From assembly GCA_036924285.1 (NCBI GenBank), contig JAYKYS010000009.1:25834001-25898000 (forward strand): DNA of 64,000 nt, written 5' to 3'. The stretch comes from Asterella californica (lineage: Eukaryota; Streptophyta; Marchantiopsida; Marchantiales; Aytoniaceae). The position numbers were made by a program, and so were the translations under genes. This document shows positions 55,251 through 64,000 of the stretch, one piece after another; position 1 is the first letter of the stretch, and each line of letters starts with the position of its first letter. A model generated the notes under the pieces. It made no database searches. It saw only the letters and a list, made by a program, of their open reading frames with translations, and was not told the DNA's origin.

Positions 55251-55898
55251 TAAGAGCATGTGTCCCTTGCTGATGAGCAAGATGGAGATTGGAGTAGAGG
55301 AGAGAGCAGCCGGAGTTGTGCTTGATGTCGAGCACTATCCTGCTGATGCGTTCGGGTGAGGCGAAACCGTTTCTTTCGCCACCAGAAACTTTGGACGTGA
55401 TTTCGAAGGCCTAGATGATTTTTTCCCGCTGAAATCTGTCGACCAGCCTTTTTGGGCTGTCTTGTTCAGAAGGTGCGAATTGTGTAGTGGGTCAAGTTTC
55501 AGTCGATTTGGAGGTTTCCAGCGGCAGATTTTCAATTGGATCTTTTTCGACCAAAATGAAAGTTTTAGGACTTGAGTCTAAAACAAATCCTGTTCCAAAT
55601 ATGGGTGGGTTTAGAAAACTGGAAAATCCATTTGAAAAATTTTGAGGGGTCGCACACCCATTTTTGACCTCGTTTGGTCTAGTTTCCACTTTTCTTGGTG
55701 TGTTCTTTCCACGTTTCCGTCGTGTTTTGTACACCTACAGTTCGCGGACAGGTTCTTTCTTCATTGTTGCTGCAGGAGGAGTTTGCGGAGTCGTCTCGTT
55801 GTGACTTGTGACAACTCTTGATCGCACGGTGTAGAGAGACGAGTTTCGTGAAGGATCGGTGAGTTTTTCCGCGTACAGAACAAAGCAATTTCGACATT

Positions 55899-57547
55899 GT
55901 GGCTATGACAGAGTCTGTGTCTTTAATCAGTGGAGAGAAGCTCGACAAGAACAACTACCAAGTGTGGAAGTTCCGGATGAAGACTTTCCTACAGGGACAA
56001 GATCTATGGGATCTTATCACTGAGGAGGAGAAAGCGCCTGAAGTACCAATTTCTGACTCAAAATTCAAAGAGTGGAAGAAGCGCTCATATCAGGCTATTC
56101 ACTACATTGCGCTGACAGTCTCAGCATCGATGATCGGTCACATTCAGGATTGCGATACGCCCAAGAAAGCTAGAGATGCACTCGCGCGTCTGTTTCAATC
56201 AGGAACAGAGACGCGGAAGCTGCAATTGCTGCAACATTTCAACACCGTGAAGAAGGGGTCGATGTGCATCAACGACTACGTGAACCATGTCAAGCAGCTC
56301 GCGGATCAGCTATCTTCTGTCAAAGTCGAGATTGATCCTTAATCGGAGCCACATTGCAGGGACTGTCTGCAGAATACAAACAGTTCATAACATCGATTTC
56401 GACCAGAGAACCCTTTCCGCGGTTTGATGAGCTTGTTCCTACGATGTTAGGAGAGGAGGTGCGCATACTGGGGAGTTCTACTTCGACGGGTCAGCAAGAA
56501 TCTGTTTGTTTTGCAGGTTCAAGAGGATCTCGAGGTAGGGGTCGTGGCAAAAGTGCTGGACGTGGACGGGGTCACGGACAGCAACAACAATCGCAGCAGC
56601 AGCAGAACCAGCAACAGTCTAGTTCAAACAATAATCAGAGAAGAGCGCCTGGTTCCTGCAACTACTGCAAGAAGCAATGCTACAATGCGAATCAGTGCTA
56701 CAAGAAGCAGAACGATCAAAGACAGCAACACGACTACAACTCCCAACAAGGTAACAGCAACCAGCAAGGCTATGCAGTCACTGAGCATGTCTATTCGGAG
56801 CAGTTGCTGATTACTACGCATCAGAGTTGTGCGGCTTTCGAGCCACATACTGACTGGGTGATCGACTCCGGCGTCACTAGTCACATGACTCCCCATTGGG
56901 AGTGGTCTAGTTCACTCGAGCTTGTGGAGACTCCACAGTTTATGGTGACAAGAGATAACACCAAGCACAAGATCCAGCACAAGGGTAACATTCCACTTGA
57001 CATTCATGCTTCAACGTTTACTGGTATACGGAATGTCTTACATGTACCAAAGTTGACTAGAAACCTGCTATCTGTAGGACAGTTGATAGAGCAGGGTCTG
57101 CAAGTGCGCTTCAATAAAGATGGATGCTTTATTGAAGATTCGAATAGCACTGTCATAGCTCGAGGTATCAAGAGTGGTAGGCTGTTTAAACTAGATGCAT
57201 CTACGCCTAAGTTACAGGCTGCCATGTATGGACAGAGTGGTCCAGTAGTGTCTGACATTGATATCTGGCCCAAGCAAATTGGGCACATGAACTTTCAGAG
57301 ACTGAAAAGTCTTCCGAGTTCTGACCTGGTTACAGGTCTGTCCAAATTCGAATCCAGTGAGCTCACTGGAGTCTGTGCAGCATGTCAATTCGGCAAGCAA
57401 GCTAGACAGCCCTTTAAGGGATCAGGTAGTAGAGCGAACAAGCTTCTGGAGCTTGTTCACACTGATGTATGGACTGCTTCTCAGTCAATTATGACCGGTT
57501 TCCAATACTTCGTGTCGTTCATTGATGACCATTCGCGTTATACTTAG
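55899..57547 (+). pseudogene. gag, protease and start of integrase of copia copy 2
   Basis: The ATG at 55,899 opens gag (MTESVSLISGEKLDKNNYQV). The frame stops at 56,342 and resumes at 56,354 in another frame, a frameshift that copy 1 does not have. Next come an Arg/Gly- and Gln-rich part and the zinc knuckle CNYCKKQCYNANQC, where Cys-Tyr replaces the Gly-His of copy 1, so the zinc ligand His is lost. Protease follows with DWVIDSGVTSHM, then the region before integrase and HTDVWTA with the first catalytic Asp. A TGG-to-TAG change after DDHSRYT ends the frame at 57,547. Confidence 0.88.
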
Positions 57548-58493
57548 ATCTATTTGTTGAGAAACAAGTCCTCTGCCGAAGTATTGTCAGCATTTCAGAC
57601 TTTCTGCAAGTTGGTGGAGAAACAGTCTGCAGCATCTATCCTCTATCTGAGATCTGATGGAGGAGACGAGTTTCTTTCTGGAGAGTTCGATGCATATCTG
57701 CGTGAGCATGACATTTGATGTCAGAAGACCTGCATTTACAGTCCACAGCAGAACGGAGTTGCGGAGCGCAAGAATCGACACATAGCAGAAGCTGCTCGTG
57801 CGATGTTGAACGAGAAGACCATGCCTAGACCTTACTGGGCAGAAGCTGTTTCATGTGCGGTGTATCTGATGAACCGGACACCTAAAGCGGCAGTCCACAA
57901 CAAGACACCGATAGAGATCTTCACTGGCAGTAAGCGTCATTACTCTTTCCTTAAAGTTTTCGGATGTATCTGTTATGTGCACATACCTGATGAAAGACGT
58001 AAGAAACTAGATCCGAAAGCAGATAGATGTATCTTCCTTGGTTATGCTTCTGATACGAAAGGATATAGGTGCTACAATCCTTCGTCTAAGCAGTTCTATA
58101 TCAATCGAGATGTCGTTTTTGATGAGCTACAGTCTTGGTTTGCACTTGCACATGTCGTAGCCACCTGTACCTACTGTAGAACCAAGGAGTCAGTCCACTA
58201 TAGTACCTCAGAGTAGTACGTTGAGTGGAGGATCTGGAGAAGTCACTGATTCCATATCAGAATCAGTTGCACCTAGAGCTGTTGTTAACGCTGGAGTCCA
58301 CGTTCCACGTAGTGGAACTAGTGTAGTTTCTACACAGGATGAGCGTGTGCTATTGCAGCGTATGTCTGACTCATCCAGATATGTGGATCTTCCACATCCA
58401 CTGGATACTTTGTCCCAGACCTTGGCGTCTACGTCAGATCAGTTGCAAAGGGAGGTGACTAGTGCATCGATTACCTCTCGCAGATCTGAGCGG
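57548..58493 (+). pseudogene. Integrase core and linker of copia copy 2
   Basis: Continues integrase with RSDGGDEF (second Asp), SPQQNGVAERKNR (Glu) and PYWAEAVSCAVYLMNRTP; then CIFLGYASD and the linker up to the RT. A TGA at about 57,717 and a frame change near 58,216 break it. Unlike copy 1, all three catalytic acids of integrase are present. The copia sequence ends at 58,493 in a junction with an LTR of the element-B family. Confidence 0.85.
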
Positions 58494-60554
58494 TGTCGTG
58501 TCGGATATTGCGTGAAGGATGTCCAAGAAAATGCGAGGTTCCTGGCTGTGGAGATGTTGTGTGATGAAACAGAGACAAGACAGAGAAAAATAACCACAAA
58601 AACGAACGCTGCGATATATACCAACTTCAAATGTATGTACACTGCCGGTTCTTTCTCCTAAGAACACAAAACTGAAAAATAGACCAGAGCGGTCTGTAAC
58701 CTGCTTCAAAGCCCTTAAAAACAACCTCTGATTCTCAACCCTGACCCAAAAACACTGAAGCGTAGCTCAAAGCAAGAGAAACTTCCCTTTGCTAACAAGC
58801 AGAGCCACAGCAGTATCACGCGATCCAAACCCAAGTCCAAACCACATCCATGTACAAGTTCTTAGCTAAAGCTAGCTACCACAAGCTGTATATAGCCAAC
58901 CAGAACTCTAATGAACTCAAAAGAGCAAAACCCGTAGCGAAGAAACCGAAAAGGTCTATCTGTGGACTTCCTCCTTTCACCGAACGGACTTCAAATGTCG
59001 ATAGGGTCTCCTCCGCTGACTCCATTAACCCAAGAAACCTTCAGATTCGACTCCTGATAGTCGAGATATCGCCGATTTTTGGTCGCAAGTGATCGAACTT
59101 TCAAGAGCTAAACCCTCCCTGCAGCTTAAAACCGCACACACCGCACAAACGGATCGTCAAAACTGATATCCGTCTTCTCTGGCAGGTAGATCTAGCTACC
59201 TTGAACCCAACAAGACTCCAAACAAGATGTTTGGAGTTCCCCTTGCAAAACCACTCGAGAAATTCGGTCGCAGGTTGCAAAAAACTGACGTAAATCGGCT
59301 CCCTGCGGCTCAAACTCGCTCACCACACCCAAACCAACAATCCAATCCACATATTGTCTTCTCCTATGCGTAGATGAAGACTCCCTGATCGTGTAGGTAC
59401 CAAGAACGAAAGGCTTGGCACACCGATCGCGAAGAACAACCCAATTTTAAGTCGTAGGCGATGAAAAACTTGACGCAAGCGCTTCCCTGCGAGCCAATTT
59501 CACTCAGAACTCCTAAACCGCCCGATGGAACTTGGTATTGTCTTCAATTTCCTGTAGAACTCGGTGTTCTGATCCCGATGGATCCAAGGACAGCAAGTTT
59601 GGACTCCGGAACGGCTCGAACGGTCCAACTCTCCTTCACAGATAACTGAAATCTCTAAATCTCCTTCCTGCATCTCAAGTTCTCTGAGTACACATCCCCC
59701 GATCCGTCTCTTCACAAACTGTCTTAACCTGTGCGTAGCTTGCTCAGATCTGAACCCAACGACGCCTTGCGCGCTTGCATTGGACCTCCATATCTCTCGA
59801 ACCGTCCGTTGACAGGTCGTAGACGCAAGCTAACCCCTAAGCTGCCCCCTTGACACAGTATCTGTACGTACAAAGTTCTCTCTATCATAATTAATGAAGC
59901 AGGCCCCTTGCGTCTTTGATATAACGCTTGAAGCCTCAAATACCCAGTCAGCAAGTAAACTAAGGCCTAGCTTGATTTTTCCTTCTTTCGAGTCGCATAA
60001 CTTCTTCATTAGACGTCCAAATGAAGTAAACAAAGTGCCTATGGAAAGCTGACAACGAGCTCTACCCATCTATGTGATGAAAGTGAAGATCCGAAGTTGT
60101 GCCAAAAGCCCGTAAGTTGGGCCTAGCTTGTTTTCTCCATCTTTCGAGTCTTGTAACTTCTCCACTTGGCGTCCAAACAAAGTAGACAAAGTGCCTATGG
60201 AATGCTGACAAGGAGCTCTATCCACTGATGCGATAAAAGCAAAGATCCGAAGTTGCGCCAAAAACCCGTAAGCTGGGCCTAGCTTGTTTTCTTCATCTTT
60301 CGAGTCTTATAACTTCTCCACTAGGCGTCCAAACGAAGTAGACGAAGTGCCTATGGAAAGCTGACAAGGAGCTCTACCCGTCTATGCGATGAAAATGGAG
60401 ATCCAAAATGATGCCAAAAGTCCATAAGCTAGGGCCTAGCTTGTCTTTCTCATGAGTGTCTTTGGAGCGATAAGCATCGAAGTCTGAATTTCAGATAGGA
60501 GCCGATCCACGACACGACATCCACCCCCTCCAAAGCTGTGCATCCTTCGGTATG
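58494..60554 (-). repeat. LTR of the element-B family plus interior stub, replacing copia RT
   Basis: 58,494-60,519 is a 2,026-bp LTR with ends TGTCGTGTCG and CGACACGACA on the plus strand. It is homologous to the element B LTRs along its whole length, but more diverged. It is followed by 35 bases of element interior (polypurine tract TCCACCCCCTCC onward) to about 60,554, and then copia RNase H. So this was a 3' LTR of a minus-strand element, and the rest of that element was lost together with about 1.3 kb of copia RT. Confidence 0.85.
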
Positions 60555-60935
60555 TCAGAAGCAACCCACAATTGCTTTGTCATCCACAAAAGCAGAGTAC
60601 TGAGGAGCGACGAACGCAACACGCGAATCAATTTAGCTTCGATGTCTGCTATCTGATATTGGTGTGGAGTGTACAGATCCTGTTGTTGTATATACAGACA
60701 ACATTAGCAGCATGAAGTTAGCTAGTAATCCTGTTTTCCATGCTAGGACGAAGCACATTGAGGTGCACTATCACTTTATTAGAGAGAATGTCCTTGCATG
60801 AGGGATTGAGCTGAGTTAGGTGAGCACAAGAGACCAGGTTGCCGATATCTTCACTAAGGCATTGCCTAGAGATAAGTTTGATGCTTTCAGACATTGTCTA
60901 GGAGTACAGGATGTAGAGACGAGCTTGAAGAGGAG
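60555..60935 (+). pseudogene. RNase H of copia copy 2
   Basis: Starts within the KKQPT segment and reads ALSST-AEY, VVVYTDNISSMKL, ARTKHIEVHYHFIRE and VADIFTKALPRDKF, the copia RNase H end. Several stops (for example after AEY). A purine tract TTGAAGAGGAG precedes the 3' LTR. Confidence 0.85.
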
Positions 60936-61158
60936 TGTTGATATAGTACCTAGCTCTAGTAGATCGACGGCTAACATTAGCCGGAGTGGTTAGAGTTGTT
61001 AGAGTTAGTTAGAGGACTAACCATTAGGGTTTCTTTTGTACTCACCTCCACCATATATACAGAGAGAGACAAAGCCTCTCTCATCTCATTCCTATTTTAC
61101 TTCCTTGTCTACTCGCTCTCTCTTCTTGGAGCATCCTCGAAGTATCGATCTTTCTACA
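60936..61158 (+). repeat. 3' LTR of copia copy 2
   Basis: TGTTGATATAGTACC to CTTTCTACA, 223 bp, differing from the 5' LTR by small gaps and a dozen or so substitutions by eye. Confidence 0.9.
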
Positions 61159-61163
61159 ACATT

Positions 61164-62110
61164 GTACCATATGTTTAACTTTAAAACTCAACCAACATCA
61201 AGAGAGTACAAAGGATACTCCCATTAAAGTCATACATCACATAGGCACTATCATCACGTGGAAGCTACAAGATCTTTACAAGAAAAAAGGGAACTCGGGT
61301 GAAAATACTACAAGAGACATTTCTTATTATTATTTGTAATAGATCTCTAACAACTATTTCAAAATTTTCCCACGCACAAGCAATTATCCCAATAAAATCT
61401 TCAGCTTGAGCTGCATTAAGAATCATGTACTTTGCGGACGGGTCTTGAGAAAGATGTTTGTCGCTTATCCCTGACATTTCACGAATGTTGGCAAGGGGTA
61501 AATCATCTAGAATAAATATGATATCTTTGCTTTGAAAAACTATTTGCTAAAAACATTGCTTAGGAGTCCTCCCTAGACCTTACAGGACCTAACTGGTTTG
61601 GCGGTTTAGTTCTAATTGGGATGGAAATAGTTCGTTTCAAATTTTTGGAAATAGTTTGATTTTTCATATGAATGGTTCACAAAAGGTCCTGCTCGCAAAA
61701 AGATAGTCCTTAAGCGGCTCAGGTTAATTAGTTTTTGATCGTACTAAATATCAGCTTTTTACTTCCTCAGTCCCCTGGATGGACACGTGGTCTTCGTCAG
61801 ACCCTCAAAGTTGAAACCATCTCCCTCGATCTCCAACCGGTTGGTGGTCCGGTAGCGACTATGGTAGCGACCGTAGTAGATCTCAAAAGAGATGATGCAG
61901 TTCAAAAACACGAAAATGTTGTCTGGTAGTGAATGATAACCGTCGTGTTAAAGTTCAACCAACTGCCAAAAAGATATCACCATTATAGAGACTAAATGTG
62001 CTTCGGTCACAGTCATGTTAAAATTCAAATCCCACCGAAAAGATACCATCAACGCAGAGACTAAATGTGCTTCAGCCACCATCGCACAGACTAAATGTGA
62101 TAGCTGAATT
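61164..62110. other. Intergenic with a short tandem repeat, no gene recognised
   Basis: Small frames on both strands without recognisable motifs. At about 61,935-62,100 the phrase AGACTAAATGTG occurs three times, twice followed by CTTC, within imperfect units of about 60-75 bp that also share AAAGATA-CACCAT text. Confidence 0.45.
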
Positions 62111-62983
62111 CTACAACTGGTGCGTGCTCGGTCCTTCTTGAAGCACTAAAGTGGGAGGAGAAGACATGGCATCTGCCCGGTCTTCTTCTTCCGAGATCTC
62201 TTCTTTGATCTCTCGCTGTCCCACTGGTCCATACTTGACCAACTGGTTCTCCTTCAGGTCTCCCTTAGACACATACATATAACAGAAGAAGGGGGTGAGA
62301 TGACCTCCTACTTGGGTGCCCAAGTAAGCTAACTCGGCATGAACGTAAGCGTGGAAGAAGGCGCCCCAGTTGATGACCTCTCTTCCCCAAACAGCTTCTA
62401 GGAACTCCACATCCTGGTCTCTGAGGTATTTGACCTTCTGAGTCCTTCCCTTGGGGAAAAGATGAAGGTACAACTTTATCAGAAGACGCTTCTTTGGCTC
62501 TCGGCTTCAACCTTCCATCCGTTCCTCCCATGTCGGTCTTCTAGGAAGAGACATGTAGTACTCACAGATACATGCCATTTCTCTGATATGATTGTGGTAA
62601 TCTTCCTCTTCTCCAGCTCATACTCACGGTTCTCTAATTTAGATCGGTGGAAAGCTCTCCGACACGATTCCATCGTCCCACAAGGCTAGTCTTCCACAAA
62701 CCATGTACTTGTCAAGGCAAGGACTAGGCCCCTGCCTTGACAAGTACATGGTTTCGCGACGATGAGGCTACCCATATCTCTTCCAGCAGACCCTGATCAG
62801 CGAGATTCTCATGTGAAGAAGTCGATGCCCAACTCCTTGATGAAAGATTCGGTCCTGATCAGCTCCGCTTGTGATAACACCAATCCTCGAGGATGCATCG
62901 ACATTTTGAGCTTCTGTTACACTATACCACACATACTTTCTGTGAGCATAAGGCTCAATCCTTACCAAGCCTTCACACTCCAA
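62111..62983 (-). pseudogene. N-terminal block of the coiled-coil coding repeat (copy e)
   Basis: Aligns with copy b at 10,926-11,754. From high to low: VDASSRIG near the start, then STTCLFLEDRHG, and from 62,473 an open frame with YLHLFPKGRTQKVKYL, EVINWGAFFHAY, GGHLTPFFCYMYV and DLKENQLVKYGP, then an acidic tail and a stop at 62,111. The frame is interrupted between 62,480 and 62,900, where a perfect 22-bp hairpin is inserted. The last 120 codons are intact and probably fold as one helical domain. Family unknown. It lies downstream of the coiled-coil part at 63,292, so it may belong to the next unit of a tandem or a rearranged copy. Confidence 0.5.
62698..62754. repeat. Perfect 22-bp inverted repeat with 13-base loop
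   Basis: Arms 62,698-62,719 and 62,733-62,754 are exact reverse complements (AAACCATGTACTTGTCAAGG and onward). It disrupts copy e; the homologous place in copy b (about 11,470-11,520) has no such hairpin. Confidence 0.85.
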
Positions 62984-63291
62984 CTTCCAATCTCAAAAGA
63001 CGAATTTAGTCTTCCAAAAGACAGCTAAAATTCTAACAGTGCTTCCTAAGTACATCACATCTTCCGATCTATATCTACGCAATCTTAACTAAGCAAGGCA
63101 TCTCATGGATTCTTAAGAAGACAATCCATCCTACTTTCTAACAGAAGCTGAAAAGATACTTGAGAAACGAAGTATGCGAATTGATCGGAGGAAGATTTGA
63201 AGGCTCCTGCGGTGATAATGACGTCCAGGAAAACTCTCGGGACAGCTTTTGGTTAACTGACGTCTTCAGAAGACTTCTCGCAGCTAGGCTT
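62984..63291. other. Spacer of the coding repeat
   Basis: Homologous to about 11,820-12,110 with scattered changes. No frame is kept in both copies, so it is probably untranslated or intronic. Confidence 0.4.
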
Positions 63292-63783
63292 CTAATCATT
63301 GGTCTCACTGAGAACTGAAAGAAGACCATAGAGTGTCTTCAGACCCTCAATTTGTCGATCGAAGTAGCAGAACATGTTGTCCTTACATTCCACCAACATG
63401 TCCTTGGAGGCATCATCCCAAGTTCGAGCCAAGGTCAGAAGCTTCCTCCCTACAGTGAAGTTGAACTTCTTCCTGAGTGCTTCTCTCATATGCGTCGTGA
63501 TCTCCTTGCTTCGGTCTTCTGCTTCCACCAGCTGCTTCTTCTCCTCCGCAGCCTTGGCTTCTGCAGCTTTCCGCTGGACATTCCAAGTCTTTTTCTCACC
63601 CACCAGATCAGTTAGTTTACCCCTGATCCTCAAGACTTCTTGCTCCTTCTGCTGAAGCCGCACCTGCAACTCTTGATGGGTCTTTCGCAGTTGAACCATC
63701 TCTTTAAAAGAAGAGGAAGCTTCTGTTTTATACTTGATGGTGATCTTCTCAGTCACGTGGAGGTTAGATTTCATGGCTTCCAC
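63292..63783 (-). pseudogene. Coiled-coil part of the coding repeat (copy e), frame intact
   Basis: 163 codons without a break: a coiled coil (ELQVRLQQKEQEVLRIRGKL and onward) followed by the conserved block REALRKKFNF, GRKLLTLARTWDD, MLVECKDNMF, DRQIEGLKTLYGLL. It matches copy a at 828-1,560 along its length, including the Trp-Asp-Asp and Cys-Lys positions. Upstream, the frame meets a stop in the HT-stop-RVEAM region, near a possible splice acceptor (GTGTGTAG). That the same block is kept in two diverged copies suggests past selection on the protein; this is inference. Function unknown. Confidence 0.5.
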
Positions 63784-64000
63784 TCTCTACGTATGCGCTT
63801 CTTCCTGACTATCTACACACAATCTATCCTCACAACAGACATTGAACATTCGCACTCCATCTTTCGACTCCTCACCTCGTATACACTCTTAGAAGAAGCT
63901 TGCTGTGTAATGAGAAGACATGACCTTTGACATTTCTCTCCAGATTCTACCAGCAAGACTTCTCACAATTCTCATCTAAAGTTCGGGAAGAAGAAGAAAC
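63784..64000. other. Upstream flank of copy e, runs off the window
   Basis: Homologous to 12,110-12,290 next to copy b (shared GAAGAAGCTTGCTG and TTCTCTCCAGATT text). No frame is recognised. Confidence 0.4.

Larger units (their letters stand above)
55004..61163 (+). mobile_element. Ty1/copia retrotransposon, copy 2, with target duplication
   Basis: The element proper is 55,009-61,158, with LTRs of 227 bp and 223 bp and ACATT repeated immediately outside both (55,004-55,008 and 61,159-61,163). It has a primer site of the initiator-Met tRNA type, gag, protease, integrase and RNase H. RT is missing: between 58,493 and about 60,555 lie 2 kb of an element-B-family LTR in its place. Stops and frame changes in gag and integrase make it inactive. 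Confidence 0.92.

Overview
This window is repeat-dominated nuclear DNA of a land plant. The evidence is plant-type Ty1/copia and Ty3/gypsy LTR retrotransposons with plant-style primer sites, an Arabidopsis-type telomere repeat (CCCTAAA), a plant-type small C2-domain protein and remnants of a plant-type HAD phosphatase. A non-seed plant (bryophyte or lycophyte) is my weak guess; I cannot name the species. Only one intact host-like gene is visible, a C2-domain protein at 37,522-38,580.

Layout. 1-23,645 is a nest. A coding repeat with an N-terminal block, an acidic linker and a coiled coil lies on the minus strand and is split by two Ty3/gypsy elements: element A (1,648-10,921, broken) and element B (13,107-23,093, young and almost intact). 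23,646-25,074 is a plus-strand remnant of a Tat-like gypsy integrase and its LTR start, followed by a 43-bp inverted repeat. 25,457-31,168 is copia copy 1 (minus strand, 5' end lost), with a solo LTR inside its gag. 31,169-33,245 is an A-like gypsy fragment. 33,246-34,383 is a third kind of gypsy remnant, with an integrase tail carrying a degenerate PHD finger. 34,384-45,017 is the least repetitive stretch: a short telomere-like tract, the C2 gene, AT-rich intergenic DNA, a small terminal-inverted-repeat element and a decayed FCP1/HAD phosphatase. 45,018-53,646 is a Tat-like gypsy element with unusually long LTRs (3.1-3.2 kb) around a shrunken 2.3-kb interior. 55,009-61,158 is copia copy 2 with a perfect 5-bp target duplication; its reverse transcriptase region has been replaced by an LTR of the element-B family. 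62,111-64,000 is another copy of the coiled-coil coding repeat.

The best candidate for something undescribed is the coiled-coil coding repeat. It occurs in two settings. In one it sits inside both LTRs of the Tat-like element, in sense orientation. In the other it is a dispersed, GAAGAC-rich repeat at the window's two ends and around elements A and B. The two settings share a co-linear N-terminal block with a W-[GA]-x-[IF]-F-H motif, then an LT-x-x-x-L motif, then acidic and coiled-coil parts. I infer one protein family carried by LTR retroelements outside gag and pol. Its function is unknown, and every copy here is broken.

All coordinates come from reading the sequence by eye. Alignments and identities are visual estimates, not computed.
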